Assembly: GCA_018806915.1 (NCBI GenBank)
Contig: JAGKQI010000099.1
Coordinates: forward strand, 1,364,001-1,428,000
DNA: 64,000 nucleotides
Origin: Phytophthora colocasiae
Taxonomy: Eukaryota > Oomycota > Peronosporomycetes > Peronosporales > Peronosporaceae
Direction of reading: 5' to 3'
The translations under genes and the position numbers were made by a program. Shown piece by piece: positions 30,401 through 37,293 of this stretch. The notes under the pieces are model-generated. The model did not search any database and was not told where the DNA came from. It worked only from the letters and a program-made list of their open reading frames with translations. How positions within the stretch are numbered: position 1 is the stretch's first letter; each line of letters begins with the position of its first letter.

Positions 30401-30498
30401 CGGATCATCGGGGGACCCCCTCCGTTAGTCGGTGTCTGGGCGCAAGTGGCGATCGCGATCGGCCTCAACCAGATTTTGGCCAGATCCGCTCCACCACA
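27451..30498 (+). repeat. 3' LTR of element C, split by a solo LTR
   Basis: The LTR runs 27451-28310 and 29997/30001-30498, interrupted at 28311-29996. Without the insertion and one ATAA copy it is about 1,358 bp, against 1,319 for the 5' LTR. The extra length lies mainly in the GATC minisatellite at 27962-28060. The end CTCCACCACA at 30498 is followed by CTAC. Confidence 0.92.
28311..29996. mobile_element. Solo LTR (1,686 bp, unrelated family) inside the C 3' LTR
   Basis: This insertion is absent from the other group I LTRs. It begins TGTCGCGAAG and ends CATCATGTCA (TG...CA). It is flanked by a 4-bp duplication ATAA at 28307-28310 and 29997-30000, and the empty site reads GGATAATACATT in the other LTRs. 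No internal domain or long convincing ORF is present, so the simplest reading is a solo LTR left by recombination. Its family and strand cannot be set from this copy alone; the size would suit a Copia- or Gypsy-type LTR of an oomycete. Confidence 0.8.
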
Positions 30499-30593
30499 CT
30501 ACCGCCGCCTCTCCAATGACTTGCGAAAGTCTTTGGAGAGCTTCCCACTCTGTGTCTGACAGGTGGGCACAGTCCGTGCGCGTCACGGACATG
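30499..30593 (-). pseudogene. Element B gag, first ~31 codons (separated by element C)
   Basis: ATG at 30593 opens MSVTRTDCAHLSDTEWEAL and continues to the C insertion point; the frame resumes at 17639 with MLRTLSPTEQHG. The start is supported by its place next to the LTR and by similarity to the other group II gags, which begin with a short segment and then HL[TS][PD]S ([18 protein letters not shown]). Confidence 0.78.
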
Positions 30594-30606
30594 TGTGGGG
30601 TCCCAG

Positions 30607-30917
30607 CGTAACGGGGTAAGAGGTACCGTCACTAGCGTACACTGTAGATAAGAGGAAGCTCGTAATAATAAGCTTAAGTCTTGTCTTTAGGGTAAAATCA
30701 ACTCTGTTTATGTATGGGACGGGGCCGGAGGGCCCCCTTGCCCTTGTGAACCACTCAAATCTAAGTCTGTACATGATTGGATGAAATGGGTCTGGATCCC
30801 CACTTTCAACCAATCAGAACATGACAGCAGGTCACACGCTAGCCGTGTGACTGCACCTACTTTTGTATATGTATCTATGTAGCTTTTACCTACTTATGTA
30901 AATGGCCCTTTACATCA
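30607..30917 (-). repeat. Group II LTR shared by elements G (3') and B (5')
   Basis: The ~311-bp LTR starts CGTAACGGGG on the plus strand (elsewhere TGTAACGGGG) and ends ACATCA. To its right the minus strand has a polypurine tract GAGAGGAGGG, as expected before the 3' LTR of G. To its left lies the start of B gag, as expected after a 5' LTR, with TGGGACCCC as possible primer site. G and B therefore form a tandem RT-IN-LTR-gag-PR arrangement with one LTR. Confidence 0.65.
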
Positions 30918-31036
30918 CCCTCCTCTCTAAGTTGCGCTTAAGTAACCTAAGCGCGGACACGGAACTCTCGAGAACACACTCTTCAAAAACGGCGACAGGT
31001 TCGACGACAACACTTGGCAGCGAGCGCCGAGCGACG

Positions 31037-32483
31037 ATGGCGATGACGAACTCAAGTGACAGAGACGGCGGGCGGCCGACGCTGAACCCGGTGCCGACGC
31101 TCGTGTCGGCACTACACGCGATGGACCACGAACTCAAGCCCTGGGAACTCTACAGCCTTCAAGGAGCAGAAGAACCTGAATCACTCGACTCGATGAAGCA
31201 GTACTTCACACGGTACCGCGCAGCGAAGAACAAGGGTACCAGCCACGCCTACTCGCACGACGCTCACCAGCGTTCGTGGTGCGCCTTTATTCGTCGTTGG
31301 AACGCGAATCGACGCGAAGGGCGTCCGTTCGCGTCGTGGCTCGGAGCACGGGAGGAGCATCGAGGCGAACGCTCCATTGCGGACCTTCGAGAGCGCATCT
31401 GCAGCTTGGCAGAGCGCGAGTGGCGCCTCTGCTACGTTCATCGGGTCGAAGGCTGCGAGAACTGCGAAACGACTCGCGATCGGCCGACGCGGGACGAATG
31501 GGAGAACCAGGTGCGAACCTGGCCTCTTTCGGAAGACGAGCGGCGCTGGATCGGACGCTACGAGCGTTCGCGCTCGGAGCTGGAGCAAGCGCGCCTACGT
31601 CGTGGACGTGAGCGCTCTTGAAGCCGTAATCGTCATGACAGTCGCGGCCGAAGTCGCCGTGACCCTTCGCCGAAGTTTCATCGCAGCCGCAGTCGTGATC
31701 GAGGACGGCCTTCGGCTGGGGAACGCGGCTCTCCATCACGTCGTCGTTCGCCTTCGCCAGCGCGAGTGTGGACTCATACTCGCGCACAACATTCGGGATA
31801 TCCTGCAGCAGGCGACTACGCGGCTCCCACGTATCCTCCGCTGGCGAATATCCCAGCCAGCGGACGCGATAGTGCTTCTCAGGGGTACGCGCGTGGCTTC
31901 TCAGCATCTTCGACGACGCGGTCCTGTCGCGAGGAACTTCCTCGCGACTCCGGCGGACATCATACGATACGCTCGGCAATCTAGCGCCGGTCTCCAGCCG
32001 CGTCAATCAGCGGGGGTGGACCATTGCGACGGTAGGGCGGAACATTGGGGCGCGACCCTTCGACTCGAACAGTCGCCGGTTTCGTCAGCCTTGTCAACTC
32101 AGCAGCTACCTGCGCGCTCGGATCCTGCTGCGTCTGTGCAGCGGGTGACGATTGAGCAGTACCGGTTAATGATGGCCGAGGCGGAGCAGGCCCGGAACGA
32201 TGCGCTGGACGCGCAGAATCTTGCGGAGAGCGCTCGCACTCAAGCGAGCGCGGCCGAGGTAGCGGCCGAAGTGTCTCAGCGTGATCGTCGCGCGCTGGTG
32301 GAACGCCTCCGTCGACTGGAGAGGGCTGCGTTCGGGGCACCGCAGGCGGAACAGTCTGCGCGTGAGCGGCAGGGGCTTGGGCCAAGCCGGCGTCAGCGTC
32401 GGCGTCATGGAAGGTCGGACTACGAGCCCGCCCGCGGCGCTGCGGATGGGAGTCGGGGACAACAGCAGGAAGATACGGCTTGA
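31037..32483 (+). pseudogene. Antisense ORF of element G: N-terminal domain, RS-rich segment, coiled coil
   Basis: ATG 31037 opens MAMTNSSDRDGG. An N-terminal region of ~190 residues is rich in Trp, Arg and Glu (FIRRWNANRREGRPFASWLG; a CxxC pair in GCENCET). TGA at 31619 interrupts what reads as a continuous Arg-Ser stretch: RRGRERS before it, SRNRHDSRGRSRRDPSP and SRRRSPSPARV after it, in the same frame to TAG 31981. A CGA to TGA change explains it. A further shift near 31980 leads to a coiled coil (MMAEAEQARNDALDAQNLAE, ALVERLRRLERAAFG) and a basic tail to 32483. The gene overlaps the chromodomain part of pol on the other strand. I recognise no family. The part at 31037-31290 has no pol opposite, so it cannot be only a shadow of pol. 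Confidence 0.5.
31287..32006 (-). pseudogene. Element G pol C-terminal extension with chromodomain (frameshifted from pol)
   Basis: The frame next to the main pol ORF encodes KHYRVRWLGYSPAEDTWEPR (31877-31818) and then LLQDIPNVVREYE, a normal chromodomain core with the aromatic and Trp-Glu positions kept. The main pol ORF ends at 31981, a little before it, after PPPLIDAAGDRR, so a 1-base shift around 31950-31990 separates the two. The downstream residues to 31287 are low-complexity and overlap the antisense ORF; their coding status is doubtful. Confidence 0.6.
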
Positions 32484-35400
32484 GGCGCCCGACGTAGAAC
32501 GTCGGGTGGAGACGCATAGCAGTAGCTATGTCTAGCGTGTAGGCGTCCCCCAGCACTTTAATAACCTTGAATGGACCGATATATCTTGGCGCCAGCTTAT
32601 TCGCGCCAAGGTTCGTAATTGCTGTCGCTTGGATTCCGGTGGTCGACAGCAGGACTCGGTCACCCTTGTGGAAAACGCTCGTGTTCTTCCGGCCTCGCTG
32701 GTCTGCGTATTCTTTCTGCTTGTCTATCGCAGACTGCAGCGCATCACGCACGAATCTCGTGATGGCTTGACGACGTAACATGAACTCCGATACCGCTGCG
32801 GAGTCGATCGGCGAAGCAACTTCGCGTGGGGCGAAGTTGGCCGCTGGTGACCCGGCAGGGTCAAATGCGGGCGTAGTGTCAGTTGATCTTCTAGCCTTCG
32901 AGCGCGTCCGGGATGCAATTCCGCATGCGGCAACCGTTGACGTAACCGGTAATTCCGCGCCCACCGGTACTGCTACCGGTGGAACCGACGCCACAGTGGT
33001 GTTGCGATTCCCTCGCGCCTCGGCTTCACTCGACACTAGTGCCGGGCGGGTCGGCACTGCATCCATTTCTCCCCCACCAAGAGTGAAGCGTGCGGAGTCG
33101 GGAGAAGTCCCTAATGCGAGCGTTGTTGATGAAAACGGCGTCAAACCTGTCGACGCATGGACTGCGTTGTTGATAGCGAAGTCGGCGAGCGGCAGGAACG
33201 TACTCCACGACGGGAACGACGTGGCATAGCTTCGAAGGACGTCCTCAACGACTCGGTTGGCGCGCTCCGTTTGCCCATCCGTTTCAGGATGAGCTGCCGT
33301 CGACATCAACAAGCGCGTACCAAGTAGTTCGAACAATCGATCCCAGAAGGTCGATGTAAAGCGAGGGTCGCGGTCAGAGACGATGGATTCCGGCAGGCCA
33401 TGATGCCGGAATACGAGGTCGAGGAACAGGGACGCCGTCGTTTCAGCTGTCACTTGGGCCTCGACTGGAGCAAGACGGACCATCTTGCTAAAGCGATCGA
33501 CGATGACAATGGCGCGCGTGCGACCCTGGTCGTCCGATGGAAGGCCGAAGACGAAATCCATGCTAACGGATCGCCACGCTTCCGTGGCGATAGGCAACGG
33601 GCGCAGCGGAGCTTGCGATGATGGGGCTGGCTTGACACGCTGGCAAGTCTCGCAAGTCCGAACCCATTTGCGAATCCACTTGTACATCCTAGGCCAATAG
33701 AAGTCCCTCGAAATCGCCGCGAATGTCTTCTCGCGGCCCAAGTGGCCGCCCACAGGAGCGTCATGATATTCATGGACGAGACGAGCACGAAGGTCGTCAT
33801 CGGCAGGGATGACGACGCGCGGAGGATCGAAGGCGTCCATTGTATATGTCAACAATGGGCCATCGAGTTGGTATCGCTCGATGTGACTGGGCATAGGGCG
33901 TGTCAGCTGCTTCGATGTCTTCGCACTCGGAGTACGGAGGTGCGCGATGATGTTGGCGTAGAACAGATCGTGCTCGTACGCGTCAGCAATCTGCTGACGC
34001 AGGGCCAGGACTGGAGAAGTGGTCGTCGCGTTGATACCCAGAGCTACGCAACATGCACAGCTTTCATCTTCGTCATCGTCGTCAGCAAGTTGCTGACCGA
34101 CTTGTCGCCGTGGGTCGTAGTCTGGGCGGCGGGACAGCGCGTCGGCAAGGATGTTGTTCTTGCCGGGTTTGTAGTGCACCACGAAGTTGTATTCAGAGAA
34201 GAACGAGAGCCATCGCGCCATGCGCTGGGACAGGTGGGGAGTCTTCATCGCGGTGCGCAGCGACGCGTGGTCTGTATACACGGCAAACGTCTGTTCTCCG
34301 AGCAAATACACCCGGAATTTGATCAGGGCGTAGCGCATAGCGAGGAGTTCCTTGTCGTGGACGGGGTAATTCTTCTCGGCGGGCTTCATTTGTCGTGACT
34401 GGAAGCTCACGACGCGCTCGTGGCCCTCATCGTCGAACTGCATCAGCGCACAGACGATTGCGAAGTCGCTCGCGTCGCACACGACATGGAACGGTTTCGT
34501 GTGATCCGGAAGCATCAGGATCGGCGCCTCCGCCAAGCTCTTCTTCACGGAATCAAACGCAGCTTGGTGGTCGAGGGACCACAGCCACGTCGCGTCCTTT
34601 TTCAGCAGTGAAGACAGTGGTTGGATCAGCCCGGCGTAGTTCTTCGTGTACTTGTGGAGATAGTTCGCCAGACCCAACCACTGACGCAGCTCCGTGGGGT
34701 TCTTGGGAGTCGGCCAAGAACACATCGAGGTGACCTTCTCCGGATCTGCGCGGACGCCGTCCTTGCTCACGTGACAGCCGAGTACGGGAATCTCCGGCGC
34801 ACAGAAGATGCACTTCTTCAAACTCGCGTACAGCTTGTTCTCGCGCATCACTTGGAATACCTGCCTCAAGTGTCGAAGGTGAACCTCGAGAGCGCTGAGG
34901 TTGCCCTCAGCGCGGCTGTGCACGAAGATGTCGTCGAAGTAGCTCGGCGCAAAGTTGCGGAGCGGGCGCAGTACGTAAGACACCATGCGGTTGAACGTGG
35001 CGGGGGCGTTCTTCAGACCCTGTGGCATCACGAGCCACTCCCAAAGCAATCCGCTGGGGGTGCTTACTGCCGTGAGGGGTATGTCACTGGACCTCATCAA
35101 GATCTGGTAGAAGCCATCCGTCAGGTCGATGGCGCTATAGATGACGCTACCTGACATGGAGTCGAGGACCATGTCCTTCCGCGGGATCGGGGTCTGCGCC
35201 GGGATGGTAGCGTCGTTCAGCTTATTGAACGCGTGGACGATGCGCCAGCCGCCAGTCGCCTTCTTCACACAGAACGTGGGGCTAGAGTGTGGGAAGGTGC
35301 TCTCGCGGACGTGACCGGCCAGGCGGCGTTTTTCGAAGAACTCGTCGATGGCCTTGACCTGGTCTCGCGGCAGTGGCCACTGCCGCGTCACGCAGTACTT

Positions 35401-35667
35401 CGTCCCGGGCGCGAGGTCAATCTCGTGCCGAACTCCGCGGTCGGCCGGAAGCTCGGCGGGGATCTCATCCGGGAACACGTCTTCAAACTCGCGCGCGGTG
35501 TCGTAGACTGGGTTACCCGACTCCTTCAGCGCCTCCCAGGACTGTGCTGCGAATCGTTCTTCGCGGGCAGACTTTGGTTCAGCATTCCTCGGTCGCGACG
35601 ACGCGTCGTCACTGATGAGTGCGTGAAGGCCCTCGACTGTCGCGCTGGCCTCGATGACCAAGCACAC
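31981..35667 (-). CDS. Element G pol: RT, RNase H, integrase (1,228 codons, uninterrupted)
   Basis: This is the longest open frame in the window. RT has RHEIDLAPGTKYCVTRQWPL, GGWRIVHAFNKLNDATIP and SAIDLTDGFYQILM, with active site SYFDDIFVHSR (YFDD). RNase H has VVCDASDFAI, HDKELLAMRYAL, YTDHASLRTAM and NILADALSRRPDY, so Asp-Glu-Asp-Asp are present. Integrase has a zinc finger (HEYHDAPVGGHLGREKT ... CETCQRVKP) and a triad with Asp in SMDFVFGLP, Asp in VSDRDPRFT and Glu in DGQTERANR. The C-terminal part contains the GPF motif (LAPRYIGPFKVIKVLG) and a long Pro/Ala-rich tail. There is no stop in 3.7 kb, unlike all other copies, so G pol is the youngest or best preserved. The protease and gag that would precede it are replaced by element H. 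Confidence 0.93.
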   Translation of the reverse strand: MCLVIEASATVEGLHALISDDASSRPRNAEPKSAREERFAAQSWEALKESGNPVYDTAREFEDVFPDEIPAELPADRGVRHEIDLAPGTKYCVTRQWPLPRDQVKAIDEFFEKRRLAGHVRESTFPHSSPTFCVKKATGGWRIVHAFNKLNDATIPAQTPIPRKDMVLDSMSGSVIYSAIDLTDGFYQILMRSSDIPLTAVSTPSGLLWEWLVMPQGLKNAPATFNRMVSYVLRPLRNFAPSYFDDIFVHSRAEGNLSALEVHLRHLRQVFQVMRENKLYASLKKCIFCAPEIPVLGCHVSKDGVRADPEKVTSMCSWPTPKNPTELRQWLGLANYLHKYTKNYAGLIQPLSSLLKKDATWLWSLDHQAAFDSVKKSLAEAPILMLPDHTKPFHVVCDASDFAIVCALMQFDDEGHERVVSFQSRQMKPAEKNYPVHDKELLAMRYALIKFRVYLLGEQTFAVYTDHASLRTAMKTPHLSQRMARWLSFFSEYNFVVHYKPGKNNILADALSRRPDYDPRRQVGQQLADDDDEDESCACCVALGINATTTSPVLALRQQIADAYEHDLFYANIIAHLRTPSAKTSKQLTRPMPSHIERYQLDGPLLTYTMDAFDPPRVVIPADDDLRARLVHEYHDAPVGGHLGREKTFAAISRDFYWPRMYKWIRKWVRTCETCQRVKPAPSSQAPLRPLPIATEAWRSVSMDFVFGLPSDDQGRTRAIVIVDRFSKMVRLAPVEAQVTAETTASLFLDLVFRHHGLPESIVSDRDPRFTSTFWDRLFELLGTRLLMSTAAHPETDGQTERANRVVEDVLRSYATSFPSWSTFLPLADFAINNAVHASTGLTPFSSTTLALGTSPDSARFTLGGGEMDAVPTRPALVSSEAEARGNRNTTVASVPPVAVPVGAELPVTSTVAACGIASRTRSKARRSTDTTPAFDPAGSPAANFAPREVASPIDSAAVSEFMLRRQAITRFVRDALQSAIDKQKEYADQRGRKNTSVFHKGDRVLLSTTGIQATAITNLGANKLAPRYIGPFKVIKVLGDAYTLDIATAMRLHPTFYVGRLKPYLPAVVPDSHPQRRGRARSPTFHDADADAGLAQAPAAHAQTVPPAVPRTQPSPVDGGVPPARDDHAETLRPLPRPRSLECERSPQDSARPAHRSGPAPPRPSLTGTAQSSPAAQTQQDPSAQVAAELTRLTKPATVRVEGSRPNVPPYRRNGPPPLIDAAGDRR

Positions 35668-35841
35668 TTGCTCGATGTCACCGCTTGAGATCGCGAAGGA
35701 AGTGTTTCCAGGAGAGGCCGGGGAGCCGCGTTATCCCGCAAGCGTCGCGAGGGGGACTCGCGCCTTCGATGACCCGCGTGCCCCGTGGAGCACCCTCCAC
35801 GTATTCGACAGCGCAGACAGATTCTTTCTGTGGAGGTGCGG

Positions 35842-36255
35842 TGTAACGGGGTTACACGGCGCTGTGCGCTATGGCTTCAGTGGTGTGGCAGACACCGGCC
35901 GTAGGCACAAGTCGCAGATCTGTATGCATGACACACCGTGTATCTCACACGTCACATATGTAGCCATTGGTTGGTAGTTAGCTCAGAGCCACACATTACA
36001 TTTGACCAGGATTTACTATGCTAGATACTAAATCCGTTACATTTAGGATTAGGGCAATAAAGACAATAAAAATCAGTTTGCATTTTACATAATTAGTGTT
36101 AGTCCTTTTATTTTAGGGACACTAATAGTGTTAGTCCCGTATTAAGTGGACTACTTGGTTCTTGTATAGAACCGAAGGCTAGTGCCTTGCAAACAGGACT
36201 CTACGAGTCAACTAAACTTCCTCTATGCGGTGCACACCTACGCAGCCCCGCTGCA
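35842..36255 (+). repeat. 5' LTR of element H, followed by primer binding site
   Basis: The 414-bp block begins TGTAACGGGG and ends CCCCGCTGCA. A 2-nt spacer (TC) and TGGTAGAACTCG follow, the candidate primer binding site at 36258-36269. F has the same layout on the minus strand: CA, 2 nt, TGGTAGCACTTG. The LTR is A/T-rich in its middle (36000-36130), unlike the coding part. Confidence 0.75.
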
Positions 36256-36312
36256 TCTGGTAGAACTCGTAGTCAATCCAACGCCTGAGTTGAAGACTGT
36301 TTCTCTGTGAGA

Positions 36313-37273
36313 ATGAAGCCAGAAGCATACGCTCACTTGACTCCGAGTCAGCAGGTCACGCTTAACAAGCTTACGTCCTTGCTGGGCCCTGAAGGTATGG
36401 CGCACCTTGCGTCTCAAGGGCCGGAGGCCGTCAACACGCGCCTGGAGGCATTTGCCTCGTACGAGAACGCTCTCGTCGAGCACATTCAGCGGGATGTAAA
36501 AGGGGCTACCCTTCCTCCGAGAGTTAAGCCCGTCACGCTCAGCGTGAAGACCTTCCACGGGAAGGAGGGGAAGAATCTCCTGTTGTGGACCCGAGAGATC
36601 GAAATGGCCATGGGGGCCGCCATGCTCCAGTTGGAGGGGCAACGCGTGGCGTTTGCCATCTCCTAGCTCGAAGGACGAGCACGAGAATGGGCCTTGACGT
36701 CTGGGACGTCGGTGGAAGCGGCCTTCCCCACATGGGGCGAGCTAAAGGCCAAGCTCACGCAAGTGTTTGCTCCAGGCATATCGCGTGCGGTCACGCTTCC
36801 TTGCTTGTCGCCAGGGCAAGAAGGATCTGGTGGACCATGTCCAAGAGCTGCGCACGCTCATTGCTGGCATGGCTGCCGACCCTCTACCTGAGGTGGTCAC
36901 CGTGACCGTCTTCATGGAAGGGCTGCGGGCTGGCGTGGCCAGGACGGAGGCATTCCGTCAGAACCCTCGTAATTTCGAGGACGCTGTCAGCGTGGCATTG
37001 AATGCCGAACACAACCTTAAGTTGTCGAGAGTTGGTGCTAACAGCACAGGGTCCAGCGGACCCGAACCCATGGATCTCAGCTATGCTGAAGACGAAGTAG
37101 CCGAGCTACGAGCTGCGGTGCATCGTATGAGCACCCGGTGCTGCACGTGTGGTAGTCCCACACATCTGAGGCCCAACTGTCCTCTGCGCAAAGAGCGCGC
37201 CGGCCATAATGATCACAATCCTGCCGCGGGTCCCGCTTTGGGCTCTGCCCAGAGAAACGCCGGCTCCCAGTAG
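36313..37273 (+). pseudogene. Element H gag (one stop, one frameshift, intact zinc knuckle)
   Basis: ATG 36313 opens [20 protein letters not shown]. The capsid-like core ([20 protein letters not shown]) runs to TAG 36664-36666 in FAIS*LEGRAREWA. A shift near 36770-36790 moves to the frame of RSRFLACRQGKKDLVDHVQE and VTVFMEGLRAGVART. The nucleocapsid has EPMDLSYA and the knuckle CCTCGSPTHLRPNC, a full CX2CX4HX4C. Gag ends CAG TAG at 37271-37273 within a perfect 9-bp hairpin. The same capsid motifs occur in F and B gag. Confidence 0.83.
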
Positions 37274-37293
37274 ACGCGGGGCGGTCTACTGGG
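37266..37293 (+). promoter_or_regulatory. Hairpin enclosing the gag stop of element H
   Basis: CCCAGTAGA (37266-37274) pairs perfectly with TCTACTGGG (37285-37293) around a G+C-rich 10-nt loop. The gag stop TAG lies in the 5' arm. The -1 frame is open across the hairpin (PVDAGRSTGEELSSAV) and continues without a stop into the protease ORF. The matching hairpins in F and B have different arm sequences with pairing kept. Confidence 0.65.

Larger units (their letters stand above)
17640..30498 (+). mobile_element. Ty3/gypsy LTR retrotransposon C (group I, plus strand), inserted in element B gag
   Basis: Complete outline: 5' LTR 17640-18958, gag, frameshift cassette, PR-RT-RNase H-RNase H-integrase-chromodomain, a remnant of the antisense gene, and a 3' LTR 27451-30498 split by a solo LTR. 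LTR tips are TGTGGTG and CACCACA, with a 4-bp target duplication CTAC. The polypurine tract GGCTGGGGGCGGA ends at 27450. C is close kin of D in every gene. Relative to D it lacks about 2.5 kb of the antisense gene (junction near 27395) but has an undeleted integrase. Lesions include a 1-base insertion in gag (~20109), shared TAA before protease, shifts near 22278 and 22610, and TGA at 24986. Confidence 0.93.
30607..35841 (-). mobile_element. Ty3/gypsy element G (group II), 3' two-thirds with intact pol
   Basis: The minus-strand element contains, from right to left, the end of the protease-RT linker, RT, RNase H, integrase, chromodomain and LTR, plus a plus-strand antisense ORF between LTR and pol. 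Gag and protease are missing because element H starts at 35842. Like B, F and H, its DNA is full of short hairpins, for example ATTCCGGC/GCCGGAAT near 33387-33412 and GCGCTGAGG/CCTCAGCGC near 34892. Confidence 0.82.

Noticed and set aside
33742..34398. 218-codon plus-strand ORF opposite G pol
   Set aside because: Fully inside the 1,228-codon intact pol frame and without domains; typical shadow in G+C-rich coding DNA.
37240..37273. Canonical slippery heptamer upstream of the group II gag stop
   Set aside because: Checked H, F and B for X-XXY-YYZ; candidates such as GGGGAAC in F and GAGAAAC in H do not fit and are not shared.
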